In this document: piece after piece, positions 1 through 8,168 of the stretch
How the letters are laid out: each line of letters starts with the position of its first letter
How positions within the stretch are numbered: the stretch's first letter is position 1
Origin: Bacteroidales bacterium
GTDB taxonomy: Bacteria; Bacteroidota; Bacteroidia; Bacteroidales; P3
DNA length: 25,192 nucleotides
Direction: 5' to 3'
NCBI GenBank assembly: GCA_900771365.1
Contig: CAAGNU010000262.1
Span: forward strand, 1 to 25,192
Notes under the pieces: generated by a model
What the model saw: only the letters and a program-made list of their open reading frames with translations
The model's database searches: none
Told to the model about the DNA's origin: nothing
Program-made: the position numbers and the translations under genes

Positions 1-88
1 AGCCTAATACCCCATCACCACTTTGCGTGATTGGGGTGTGCCACTTCAGGGCAAGCCTATTATGTATTTTTGCTAATTCTATAGACAT
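1..88 (-). CDS. Possible 5' end of an unidentified gene running off the left edge
   Basis: An ATG at 88-86 opens a frame of 29 codons that is still open at the window edge. It begins MSIELAKIHNR and continues LALKWHTPITQSGDGVLG. The same frame is open for about 27 codons upstream of this ATG, so the true start may be earlier. I do not recognise the protein, and 29 codons is too short to prove coding. An imperfect stem-loop (10-17 pairing with 28-36, one bulged base) lies inside it, so the stretch could instead be a non-coding spacer after the enzyme operon. Confidence 0.22.
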   Translation of the reverse strand, partial: MSIELAKIHNRLALKWHTPITQSGDGVLG

Positions 89-155
89 ATGCAAGGAAAT
101 GGAAGTCCCCAAGGAATTGATGAAGAACCTTCTTCTTGCAGCTGGTGGTTGTGGT

Positions 156-181
156 GTGCTTAATTGCAATATCCTTCAGCC
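156..181 (-). repeat. 26-bp near-copy of a GH88 gene segment (copy A)
   Basis: This 26-bp stretch matches 1850-1875 with one mismatch (a at 168, g in the other copy). The other copy is inside the GH88 coding sequence and encodes LKDIAIKH. Here, after the end of the GH43-like gene, the minus strand can also be read as LKDIAIKH, followed by TTTTSCKKK and then a stop near 68-70. A match of this length is not expected by chance in 25 kb. It could be a decayed GH88 fragment or a copy made by template switching. Confidence 0.6.
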
Positions 182-191
182 ACGGAAGGAT
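171..191 (-). terminator. Small hairpin just after the enzyme operon, possible terminator
   Basis: ATCCTTC at 171-177 pairs with GAAGGAT at 185-191 around a 7-nt loop. It sits 5 nt beyond the stop codon of the last gene of the eight-gene unit. No T-tract follows, so intrinsic termination is doubtful and it may only protect the 3' end of the message. One arm overlaps the 26-bp repeat. Confidence 0.22.
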
Positions 192-196
192 TGGCG

Positions 197-1282
197 CTAT
201 TGTTTATCGTGGTTCAACGCTTCCAGACGGTCGTATTCCTCCTTGGTGATTCGCAGGAACGATCCGTGTTGCGGATGAGCCACGCCCCCGATATTGCGTG
301 GCTCGCGGAAGTTGTGCATTGTCTCGTCGGCCAGACACAGACGGTAGTTCGTCGGATGCGACGAGTATTCTATGTAGCCGATGACCCAGTCGTCGTGACC
401 GGCCAGTTGGAAGGCTGACACACCCTCGCACTTCTTATTGCCCTCGAAGTTGACATAGTCATCGTCCGACGGTTCGGGCCAGGTGCCGGTGAGCGTGGGG
501 GCGGCTGTCGTGAAGAGTCCCGGCGTGCCTCCCTCCTTCTTAATCATCATGTGCCACTGGAGGTCTGCCTTCACCCAGTTGATGTCGGCGTCGATGGTGG
601 CGTAGCCCCAGTCAAAGAGTAGTTGCGGCTGTGTCAGTTGCGTGAACGACTCGTCGGCATAAGAGTAGTACATACGGTCGTACAGCTCTTCGGCACGGTT
701 CCACATCGAGTAGTACACAAAGTAGCCCCCCCGCCGGCCGTCGGGCCACACATAGTCGTCATCCCATACCGCCTGAGGAGCCCAGACGCGGTTGACGGTA
801 GTCCAGTCCTTGTAGACGCTCTCAGCCTCAGGGTTGCTGAAGATACGGGTTCCCTGACGGAAGTCGAGGGTCACGCTCTCCCAATGCAAGAGGTCATCGC
901 TGCGCAGCAGGTCTATGCCGTAGTTGTCCCACTGGGCCTGCTTCTTAAGTCGTTTGAAGGCACCCACGTTCATATCGGTTCAGAGCATCAGATAGCCCGT
1001 ACCGTCGTGCTTGCGGAAGATATAGGCATCGCGTGTAGCGCCCTCGATGCGGGCATGCTCGCTGTCGCTGAATACGGAGTCGCCGCTGAGCAGGTCGTGG
1101 TAGTGCATACCGTCCCGACTCAGGGCATAGGCCGTCCAGGCCCGTCCTCGGGCGTTCATGTGACAGTACAGATAACCATAGTCACCCTTTTGGAGATTTC
1201 CTTTCATCTCTTGTGCCACTACTGTTGCAGACATCATCAACAATGCGACTAACAAGGTTGCAATTCTATTATTCTTGTGCAT
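197..1282 (-). pseudogene. GH43-like exo-glycosidase, interrupted by an in-frame TGA
   Basis: One reading frame of 361 codons is split by a single TGA at 982-980. Upstream codons give a signal peptide (to about residue 24, LMMSATVVAQ), then a GH43-like first blade and TRDAYIFR, whose Asp matches the family's pKa-modulating residue. The stop falls in LML*TDMNV, where the family usually reads like MVVTDM. Downstream the frame continues with NRVWAPQ, CEGVSAFQ (candidate general-acid Glu) and a closing HPQHGSF motif. No base is lost or gained, so this is a nonsense change and not a frameshift. TGA is a normal stop here (GH97 and GH35 end with it). The closest relatives I recall are five-bladed arabinosidase or galactosidase-like GH43 proteins; I cannot give the subfamily. 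Downstream ATG restart (973-971) would give 258 aa without signal peptide, probably inactive. It starts 3 nt after the GH88 stop, as last gene of the unit. Confidence 0.75.
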
Positions 1283-1285
1283 TTC

Positions 1286-2482
1286 CTAAATAATAAAGTT
1301 TTGTAAAGCTTCGAGATAGTAGTAGTCGGCATAGACGATGCTGGCATCAATCTCCGAACCAGCAGGATGGTGACCGGTGGAGTGGAGAAGGAAAGCCACA
1401 TTATTGCCGCGACTCTGATAGCGGTCGGTACTGAGGTCGCGAAGCATGTCGATGGCAGCCTCACGATACTGTTTTGAGGGTGCATACTTGTCGAGTTCGA
1501 GCAGGGCTGAAGCCACCACACAGGCCGCTGAAGCATCCTTGGGTGCAGCAAGACCGCGTGGGTCGTCCATATCCCAAACCGGAACCTCGTCGTCACTTGT
1601 CTCCTTCAGGCGTTTCAGATAGATGTCCGTCACCTTCTGAGCGAAGTCGAGGAAGCGCTGATCGTGGGTGAAGCGATAGACCATGGTGTAGCCGTAGATG
1701 GCCCACGACTGACCGCGGCTCCACATCGAAGAGTCGGCGTAGCCCTGATGTGTCACGCCCTTGATGAAGTGTCCGTCGAGCGTGTCATAAACGGCAACGT
1801 GATAGCAGGAACCGTCAGGACGGAAATGATGCTGCATCGTGGTCTCAGCGTGCTTAATTGCGATATCCTTCAGCCGCTGGGGGCCGCCATGCTCTGCTGC
1901 CCAGAAGAGCAGTTCGAGGTTCATCATGTTGTCCATGATTGTGTTGTGCCCTCCGTAGTCCTTCACGTGGCGGGGCCAAGAGAGTATCGTGCCCACAGTG
2001 GGATTGAAGAGCGTGGCGAGGGCGTCAGCAGCGCGCAGTGCGACATCGCGATAGCGGTTATTCCCCGTTGCCTCGTAGCCCTTCAAGAATGAGTTGATGG
2101 AGATGAAGCCGAGGTCATGGTCATAGACGGGAGCCTCCACAACGGGTATCAAAGCATCGGTGTAACCTACGGCTGCTTCCTTGACAATCTCGTTATGGCT
2201 ATAGGTATAATCCATCCAGAGTATACCAGGCCAGAAGCCCGAGCACCATTCTTCGAGCTTTGCCTCACGCAGATTCCAAACGGTATCGCCATCCAAGATG
2301 TTGCGCGGCATCACCGTGAAATCATAATTCCCGGTGCTGTCACGCAGAGCATCGAGAGCTCGCTCCACCTGGCTGTGACAATACTGCAACTGCCGGTCTG
2401 TATCAAGGGTCTGCGAATGCCGGCATCCGACAAATGACAGCGTTAGTATGACAGAACAGATAATGAATGAATATCGTTTCAT
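1286..2482 (-). CDS. GH88 unsaturated glucuronyl hydrolase, lipoprotein
   Basis: GH88 enzymes hydrate and release the 4,5-unsaturated uronic acid that a polysaccharide lyase leaves at the non-reducing end. The (alpha/alpha)6 fold is supported by CSGFWPGILW, the HDLGF motif (Asp123, matching Asp88 of Bacillus UGL), MDNMMNLELLFWA (Asp184, matching catalytic Asp149) and GYADSSMWSRGQSWAIYG. Length, about 398 aa, is normal. I chose the ATG at 2482 because it puts MKRYSFIICSVILTLSFVGC at the N-terminus, a lipoprotein signal with Cys20; an ATG four codons upstream at 2494 is also possible. It follows the heparinase-fold gene by 16 nt, and the pairing of a lyase with GH88 is functionally coherent. 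A 26-bp piece of this gene (1850-1875) recurs at 156-181. Family call is secure; the exact uronide is unknown. Confidence 0.92.
   Translation of the reverse strand: MKRYSFIICSVILTLSFVGCRHSQTLDTDRQLQYCHSQVERALDALRDSTGNYDFTVMPRNILDGDTVWNLREAKLEEWCSGFWPGILWMDYTYSHNEIVKEAAVGYTDALIPVVEAPVYDHDLGFISINSFLKGYEATGNNRYRDVALRAADALATLFNPTVGTILSWPRHVKDYGGHNTIMDNMMNLELLFWAAEHGGPQRLKDIAIKHAETTMQHHFRPDGSCYHVAVYDTLDGHFIKGVTHQGYADSSMWSRGQSWAIYGYTMVYRFTHDQRFLDFAQKVTDIYLKRLKETSDDEVPVWDMDDPRGLAAPKDASAACVVASALLELDKYAPSKQYREAAIDMLRDLSTDRYQSRGNNVAFLLHSTGHHPAGSEIDASIVYADYYYLEALQNFII
1850..1875 (-). repeat. 26-bp repeat, copy B, inside GH88 gene
   Basis: This is the source-like copy of the repeat at 156-181, differing at one base. 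Here it is part of a conserved helix (QRLKDIAIKHAETT) in an intact enzyme, so it is probably the original. Confidence 0.6.
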
Positions 2483-2498
2483 AGTAATGAGCATTTAT

Positions 2499-4826
2499 TT
2501 ATTGTTGAACAATGAGTTTCCCGTCACTGATAACGGCATAGCGGGCGTTGAAGCGTATCCCCGCGTAGCGCATCTTGGTCTTGGCGGGTGCGGAGAAGAT
2601 GTAGTCGGTGCGACCGCTCTTTAGCGTCACTTTGATGCCTACTGCATCTTTGCCTGTGGGGGTAAAGAATTCTACTGACTGTATCTCAGACGGTTCATTA
2701 CTGTCACAGGGTTCGAAGATAGCCACGAAAGGCTTTGACCATGCATCGCCCTGCTGGCGGGCAACGTAGGTAAGCACAGGCTGTTCAATCACATTGTAGG
2801 GCATAAACTTAGGCAGACGTTCGTATTCCATATTGACGGGCGAAAGTGCTCGGAACACCTCACGTTCCTCACTGCCTTTCATCCACATCGTCATGTCAAT
2901 CTTCCTGCCGTCAGGACACGTGGTGGTGAACGTAGCCTTCACGTCGTTATCCGTCTTAGCCGAATGCTTGTCGTAGATATAGCTGTAGGCATACAGATGA
3001 CCGCCAGCAAACGCCAGTTCCTCGGTGGGTTTCAGTTTGAGGTCGCCGCCATCGGAAGCTGTGAGCGTCATCGTCTGTCCGAGGTTATGGTAGAAATAGT
3101 CGTGGAACTTATCTTTTCCGTCGCGACGCTTGCTGCGGAAGATGTCCACATAATAACCGCCTTTCGCCGTCTTAATGATGCCGTTGGTGCGCACCTGGTC
3201 GGCCTGGGTCTCGGGTTCTACAAATAATACTTGACTGACGGTGGCGGCAGAATCGCCTGTCAAGAACTGCACCTCAAACGGATGTTGCGACATCATCACC
3301 GAATGATCCGATACACCATCGACGCAGACCGTATTGTGGGCAGGGAAACGCGAGTAGTATTCCTTGTAGTCATCGCCGCTGTAGAGGACTTTACCGATGC
3401 CGGCATCGGGGCCGAGGACATAGCCCTTTCCGTAGAGTTCCATCGAGATGCCGTTGGCGTGCTGGTGGTTGCCGAGGGCTCCGTTGAGCGAGATGGCGAG
3501 GTCGCGCTGCTTGTCCATGCCTGTGCGCTGCATGAGCCACGAGACATTTGGTGCATAGAAGGTTGGTGTGACGTAAGGGCTGATGACGGCGGCCGGCGCA
3601 TCTGGACGCAAGGCTGCGGCGAGAGCCTTGACGTGCTCTTGCAGCTCCGTCTTTCCGTGACGCTCGGCGTATGCCAGCAGCAGGTCCGTTATCTCCTTGC
3701 TGATATAGTTGGGATGCGTGTCGCCGAAGCCCACAATCATGCGGTTGGGCATGAGGTACTGGGCAGCGGCAAAGGCGGACTTTTCGATGATGGGCATCTG
3801 CGCGAACAGGTCAATACCCGCCTCGCGATCCATCATGTCGGCAAAGACGACGAAGTCCTTCACCACCCCGATGCTATAGCCCGGTGACTCGAACCAGATG
3901 CCCGTCATGGGGTCAAATCCGTAGTCTGCCAGTTTCTTGATGCTCCATTGTCGAAGTGAAGATTGGTTCACAACATAATCGAGGTAATAGTTGCACCCCT
4001 TGCCATCCTCGTAAGCAGAGTCACTTTGTAGGACAAGGGCTATGCGCACGATGAACGTGGCCTGTATGAGGTCCCAGTTGTTGTGCGGCACACCGTTAGG
4101 GATGATAACCTCTGCCCACTTCTTGAAAGTCTGTTCATAGAACAGCTGGGTCGCTTGGGGAATTTGCGGTCTAATGAGCCGATACAGTTCTGTACACTCG
4201 TTGATGACATCCTCGTGTATCACCTCGAAAGAAGTCATGCCCACGAGCGTCTGGATGTGGCTGTGGGTGATGTCAATGGGTACATTGCGGTAGTAGATGC
4301 CCTTCATGAAGGTATCGAACACGGGGAAGGCCACATTGTAGTAACGCACATCGCCTGTAGCGGCATAGAGCTTGGCTGCATCGCGTGCAAGACCCATAAT
4401 CTGGCGGTTGAGCGAAGAGGGAATGCGTCCCGCCTTCGATGGATGCACCCGTTCCTTCTCGCCCGTCTGTCCGTGAACCAGTGTCATGCGTCCATCCTCA
4501 TCGTCATCGTAGGGCACGATATCCTCCAAACGCGGACGACGATAGTCAGTGCCGTGACTACGTGTGCCGTCCAGCTTCACTGTCGGCACGGGGGCACGGT
4601 CGCCGCCCGGGTGATCGAATGCTTCACCTTTGATAAAGACGTCTGTGGCGTAGGTGGTCCAGTACATCTGCAGACGAGAGGTGAGCCAGTCCGGCATCGC
4701 AGTCACGCTATCTGCGATGGCATCCACGCGGCGGTGGAGGTCGGTCAAGTCCTTTTCATTCAGTTGTTGCGCAACAGCATTTTGGAAGAAGAGTCCAACG
4801 AAGAGTGTAAATAATATTCTGTTCAT
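2499..4826 (-). CDS. Heparinase II/III-fold protein, putative polysaccharide lyase
   Basis: The 775-aa protein has a signal peptide (MNRILFTLFVGLFFQNAVA, cut before QQ). Residues about 140-430 look like an alpha-toroid, with VPHNNWD (247-252) and FESPGYS (312-318) offering Asn, His and Tyr of the kind used in heparinase-fold lyases. Residues about 440-680 are a heparinase II/III-like beta-sandwich: LNGALGNHQHANGISMELYG with His454 and His456, then GPDAGIG and PAHNTV. Families with this fold (PL12, PL15, PL17, PL21, PL33, PL39 and others) cleave uronic-acid glycosides by beta-elimination; I cannot assign one. Together with GH88 16 nt downstream it forms a plausible lyase plus unsaturated-uronide hydrolase pair. 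No lipobox; likely periplasmic or surface located. Lyase activity is inferred from the fold and neighbour. Confidence 0.8.
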   Translation of the reverse strand: MNRILFTLFVGLFFQNAVAQQLNEKDLTDLHRRVDAIADSVTAMPDWLTSRLQMYWTTYATDVFIKGEAFDHPGGDRAPVPTVKLDGTRSHGTDYRRPRLEDIVPYDDDEDGRMTLVHGQTGEKERVHPSKAGRIPSSLNRQIMGLARDAAKLYAATGDVRYYNVAFPVFDTFMKGIYYRNVPIDITHSHIQTLVGMTSFEVIHEDVINECTELYRLIRPQIPQATQLFYEQTFKKWAEVIIPNGVPHNNWDLIQATFIVRIALVLQSDSAYEDGKGCNYYLDYVVNQSSLRQWSIKKLADYGFDPMTGIWFESPGYSIGVVKDFVVFADMMDREAGIDLFAQMPIIEKSAFAAAQYLMPNRMIVGFGDTHPNYISKEITDLLLAYAERHGKTELQEHVKALAAALRPDAPAAVISPYVTPTFYAPNVSWLMQRTGMDKQRDLAISLNGALGNHQHANGISMELYGKGYVLGPDAGIGKVLYSGDDYKEYYSRFPAHNTVCVDGVSDHSVMMSQHPFEVQFLTGDSAATVSQVLFVEPETQADQVRTNGIIKTAKGGYYVDIFRSKRRDGKDKFHDYFYHNLGQTMTLTASDGGDLKLKPTEELAFAGGHLYAYSYIYDKHSAKTDNDVKATFTTTCPDGRKIDMTMWMKGSEEREVFRALSPVNMEYERLPKFMPYNVIEQPVLTYVARQQGDAWSKPFVAIFEPCDSNEPSEIQSVEFFTPTGKDAVGIKVTLKSGRTDYIFSAPAKTKMRYAGIRFNARYAVISDGKLIVQQ

Positions 4827-4840
4827 GCTATGTGTATGAT

Positions 4841-6172
4841 TTATTCTGAAACGGGAGTGATGACGAGCACCATGTCGGCTGTACCAGATGCATTCTCGGC
4901 GGGAGAGTCAAAGACGAGTTGAGAGTTCTTCAAGTGTGAAGCGTCCCGTTGGGTCGAGCGGAGGGATGAGAGTTGGGAATTTGTGGTCGTAGTGAAGGAG
5001 CCGTTGGTGGGATCGTACCAACGGAAGGTGAGATGATGTGGATTGACGGTCGTGCGAAGCACAAAGCGGTGCTGAACCGGAGTGTAGATGATGGCTTGCA
5101 GTCCATCGGGAGAAACGGCGGCGGTGGCGTAGTCATCGGTGAGGTAAGTGCCGTAGCCGTCAACAAGAAAGCTGTGTGCGGTGTCGGGGTGCAGTTCCCA
5201 CCAATGCAGACTATCGAGGAGTTGCTTCATGCGTGTCATGTCGCGGCTGCTTTCGTAGTTGAGGCACTGTTGCCACGTCTGGCCATCGCGGTTCTTGTGC
5301 CAAATACCTTCGGCACCGTATGCTACGCCCGTTGCTCCTGAGGTAGCGTTCCACCATGCCTGGCGACGTAGAACATAGCGGTTGCCCCAACGTCCAGAGA
5401 CGCCCTTTGCATTATAATACTTTGCGGTACCGAAGTCGTAGTAGCCCTCGCCGAACTGTATGGGCATAGTCGGAAAGTGTCGCAGGTTCTCGTAGTTCAT
5501 CTGATAGGGATAGCGCGGCTGTCCCTCGAACTTGTAGGCAGGCGTGTATGCGTAAGTCCAGTTGAGTGTAAGCCACGATGCATCGGGGTATGCCTCGCAG
5601 CTGGACTGACTTCCCTCGCTGTGGTAAGCGATGACGGCCTTCCCACCATAAACCTCTTGTATGCCTCGTCCCAAAGCATCCATCTCAGCACGGATGGGCT
5701 CGGGGATTTGGTCGCCACCAATGAAATAAGAGACAAGTGGGTTTTCCTTGTAGCGTCGGGCGAACCACTCGCCGTAAGCGTGGCATTTCTCAACGCCCTG
5801 CCGGGAGATGAAATCATTAAGCGACCGCTTCCAAATGGGGTTGATGATGACACGTAGTCCAAGGTCAGTAGCCATCTTCACGGTGCGATCCACCTTCTCC
5901 CAATATTTCTTGTTCGGTTTCAGAATGTCATCACCACGGAAGGCTCGTCTAATGATATTGTGGTCTATCTCGCCGAACACTGCACTCATCTGCACGGCGT
6001 TGTAGCCGTCGCGACGGATATGTTCCAAAAAAGTCTGCGTCTCGTCGATGCTGTAGTCGGCAGGTAACGTCCATGCCGTCATGGCACAGACGAACTGTGG
6101 CTGTTCTGAAGCATGGAGGCAAACAGACAGGATGAGTGTAAGGAGGGATAAAAGATAGCGTTTATACATCAT
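4841..6172 (-). CDS. DUF4038 / GH140-like glycosidase with collagen-binding-type C-terminal domain
   Basis: A signal peptide (MMYKRYLLSLLTLILSVCLHA) precedes a TIM-barrel-like region, residues about 28-335, typical of DUF4038 proteins: DGYNAVQMSAVF, GLRVIINPIW, YFIGGDQIPE and PIQFGEGYYD. Asp154 and Glu242 sit where the GH140 apiosidase of B. thetaiotaomicron has its catalytic pair. Residues about 345-395 (DGLQAIIYTP, then FRWYDPTNG) match the small domain often called 'putative collagen-binding domain of a collagenase' that ends these proteins. GH140 members release apiose from rhamnogalacturonan II, but DUF4038 as a whole is wider, so the sugar cannot be deduced. The start overlaps the GH97 stop as ATGA (6172-6169), implying translational coupling. 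Residues 398-419 are a low-complexity insertion, listed separately. Confidence 0.82.
   Translation of the reverse strand: MMYKRYLLSLLTLILSVCLHASEQPQFVCAMTAWTLPADYSIDETQTFLEHIRRDGYNAVQMSAVFGEIDHNIIRRAFRGDDILKPNKKYWEKVDRTVKMATDLGLRVIINPIWKRSLNDFISRQGVEKCHAYGEWFARRYKENPLVSYFIGGDQIPEPIRAEMDALGRGIQEVYGGKAVIAYHSEGSQSSCEAYPDASWLTLNWTYAYTPAYKFEGQPRYPYQMNYENLRHFPTMPIQFGEGYYDFGTAKYYNAKGVSGRWGNRYVLRRQAWWNATSGATGVAYGAEGIWHKNRDGQTWQQCLNYESSRDMTRMKQLLDSLHWWELHPDTAHSFLVDGYGTYLTDDYATAAVSPDGLQAIIYTPVQHRFVLRTTVNPHHLTFRWYDPTNGSFTTTTNSQLSSLRSTQRDASHLKNSQLVFDSPAENASGTADMVLVITPVSE
4916..4981 (-). repeat. In-frame low-complexity insertion in the GH140-like gene
   Basis: The encoded stretch NSQLSSLRSTQRDASHLKNS (residues 398-417), running on to QL at 419, contains NSQL twice and, at DNA level, two direct copies of AACTCTCA. 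It sits in a loop near the end of the C-terminal domain and does not look like conserved protein sequence. It resembles the short repeats that spread through Bacteroidota genomes and stay in frame. I see no terminal structure that would name an element. Confidence 0.45.
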
Positions 6173-8157
6173 TTGTTCTTCGGTTCTATTCTTAGGACTG
6201 CTCCGCCCGAGGGTTGCAGACGCAAGGTAAGGTGACTGCGGCGCGGATTGAGACGGAGGGTTTGCTCGGAGACTCGGATGTGAGTGGCAGTGGATATGGT
6301 TGGATCATCCTCGTAACGGGTGAAGGTGTAGGTCTGCCCCAAATCAAGTAGCTGGCAGAGGTCGATGTCGAGGGTTCGCGGCTCATTGCCGGTCATGGCG
6401 GCGAGGTACCATGTGTTGCCTTTGCGACGAGCTATGACGATGTGCTCTCCAGGCTGTCCACTGAGCACACGGGTGTCGTCCCATGTCGTAGGCAGATGGT
6501 CGAACCATGACAGCTCGGGTTCGCCGTGGCTGCGGCTAGGGGTGTCGTACCAGAACACGGTGAGCAGGGGGCTGTAGTACACGAGGGAGGTAGCCAACTG
6601 GTGACCATGGGTGGTGTGCAGACGCTTGTCATAGTAGCATACGGTGTAGTCAGCAGCACCGTTGAGCATGCGGGTGAAGGGCAGCGTGACGTTGTGCGTG
6701 GCATCAGGGAACTCTTCGTTGCCGCAGATGCCTTCCTGCGTGAGTAAATTGGGGTAGGTGCGACTGAAGCCCGACGGACGGAACTCGTCGTGGATGTTCA
6801 TCATCAGGTGGTTGTCGGCGGCCAAACGTACGAGGTCGTGCAGCCATGTGGCCCAGCGATGCGAGGCATACTGCACAAAGCCGCTCTTTACACCCACCAC
6901 GCCCCATTGACGCAACAGCGGGAAGAGTTCATGTGCTTGCTTCATCAGTGCGTGCTGGTTGACATAGAGCCACACGCCCACGCCCTTGCTCTTGGCATAG
7001 CGACACACCTCGGGAATATCCAACTGCGGTATGACCGTCGTGGCATCGCCGTCGTGGCTGGTGCAGGGCACATACCATTTCCAGTCGAAGAGCATATAGC
7101 GTATGCCGTGCTCGGCGCAGAAGTCGATGGTGGCACGCGCGCCGTCCATGGTGAGCGTGGGTTCGCGCATGATCATGCCGGGCATGACCCACTGGTCGGC
7201 ATCGGCGATGGCGCATGTGGTGTTGAGCATCTGCACGATGTCGTTGTGCTCAAGGAGCTGACCGGGATTGTCGCCTGCCATGATGATTTTCCACGGTGTT
7301 GCATAGTAGGTCACTACATCTACAGGACTGTACATCACACTGCGTAGGGTATTCGACCCATCGCCCACAGACTGTAGGCGCGTCAGACACCAGTCATCGA
7401 CATCGGCAGTCATGAGCGAAGCCCAGATGCCACTTGTATAGTCCATCGTCAAGGCCATCTCCACAGGATGCGTAAGCTGGCTGACGGACTTGTGCTCGAA
7501 GAACGCCTGCGCCCACTGCTCGCTCCATGCCTGTGTGCCTTCGGGCACCGTGTACTCCGTGAGGTCGGCCACCACCTTGTGAAAGATGGCGCTCGGATGT
7601 TCGGGCAGGAAGTAGCGGAAGGCGATGCCCTCGTTGTATGCGCGCACCTCGATGTTCAGACGGTAGTCGCTGCGCACTAGCTCGCCGACCTTGCGGCGCG
7701 ACCGCTTTTCTGCTCCCGACGGACTAAGGACGCAGGTGAGCGTATCGATGGGCCGTTCCGGCTTGCGGCTGAGGTATAGCGTGCCGCTGTTGTAGCATTC
7801 ATGTACCAGGCTCCGCTCACCGTAGAAGGGTGTCCATGTTGTATCCACAGTTGCGAACTGTCGCACGGAGTCCAGTTCCATAGCATCCATCCAACAGGGA
7901 TATTGGCGCAATTCGCGCATGGCTAAGGCCATCTCCCAAGTGCGGTTGTCCATATCGAGTCCGCAGCGGCTGTCGAGGATGACATCTCTTCCCTTATATT
8001 GCACACTGTAGCGCATCTCCAGTGCCCCAAGCTCATTTTTTACTTGGTGGAAGGTTGCAGAGAGCAATCCGTTGGGTGAAGTTATGGTGAGCTGCTGTCC
8101 CCTTGCACCTTCAAGAATGGCACACGCAAGCAGCAAGAATAACATAAATTGTCTCAT
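6169..8157 (-). CDS. GH97 alpha-glycosidase, inverting-type active site
   Basis: GH97 enzymes hydrolyse alpha-glucosides or alpha-galactosides; SusB of the starch system is the known model. The 662-aa protein has a signal peptide (MRQFMLFLLLACAILEGARG), an N-terminal beta-sandwich (ITSPNGLLSATF onward), a barrel (residues about 300-540) and a C-terminal sheet domain. Diagnostic motifs are SRTYPNLLTQEGICGNE, with Glu475 and Glu481 at the six-residue spacing of the SusB calcium and base glutamates, and IHDEFRPSG. Where retaining members have a nucleophilic Asp (KvDF), this protein has KSGF (424-427), which points to inversion. The general-acid position reads Asp (HDE, 456-458) where I recall Glu in SusB, so it belongs to another subgroup and its sugar is unknown. 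It lies 11 nt after the GH39 stop and overlaps the next gene by 4 nt. Confidence 0.9.
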   Translation of the reverse strand: MRQFMLFLLLACAILEGARGQQLTITSPNGLLSATFHQVKNELGALEMRYSVQYKGRDVILDSRCGLDMDNRTWEMALAMRELRQYPCWMDAMELDSVRQFATVDTTWTPFYGERSLVHECYNSGTLYLSRKPERPIDTLTCVLSPSGAEKRSRRKVGELVRSDYRLNIEVRAYNEGIAFRYFLPEHPSAIFHKVVADLTEYTVPEGTQAWSEQWAQAFFEHKSVSQLTHPVEMALTMDYTSGIWASLMTADVDDWCLTRLQSVGDGSNTLRSVMYSPVDVVTYYATPWKIIMAGDNPGQLLEHNDIVQMLNTTCAIADADQWVMPGMIMREPTLTMDGARATIDFCAEHGIRYMLFDWKWYVPCTSHDGDATTVIPQLDIPEVCRYAKSKGVGVWLYVNQHALMKQAHELFPLLRQWGVVGVKSGFVQYASHRWATWLHDLVRLAADNHLMMNIHDEFRPSGFSRTYPNLLTQEGICGNEEFPDATHNVTLPFTRMLNGAADYTVCYYDKRLHTTHGHQLATSLVYYSPLLTVFWYDTPSRSHGEPELSWFDHLPTTWDDTRVLSGQPGEHIVIARRKGNTWYLAAMTGNEPRTLDIDLCQLLDLGQTYTFTRYEDDPTISTATHIRVSEQTLRLNPRRSHLTLRLQPSGGAVLRIEPKNK

Positions 8158-8168
8158 AAGTACTCAGC

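Noticed and set aside
10..36. Stem-loop near the left edge as an intrinsic terminator
   Set aside because: The stem has a bulge and no T-tract follows on either strand; it also lies in a possible reading frame.
980..982. TGA as a selenocysteine or recoded codon in the GH43-like gene
   Set aside because: No SECIS-like stem-loop is apparent after it, GH43 enzymes have no Sec at this site, and TGA ends other genes in the window (GH97, GH35). A nonsense mutation is simpler.
3231..3887. 218-codon open frame on the plus strand, and similar long plus-strand frames at 623-1252, 4083-4814, 6790-7347 and 11864-12466
   Set aside because: All are antisense shadows of well-supported glycosidase or lyase genes, a codon-bias effect in GC-richer DNA.
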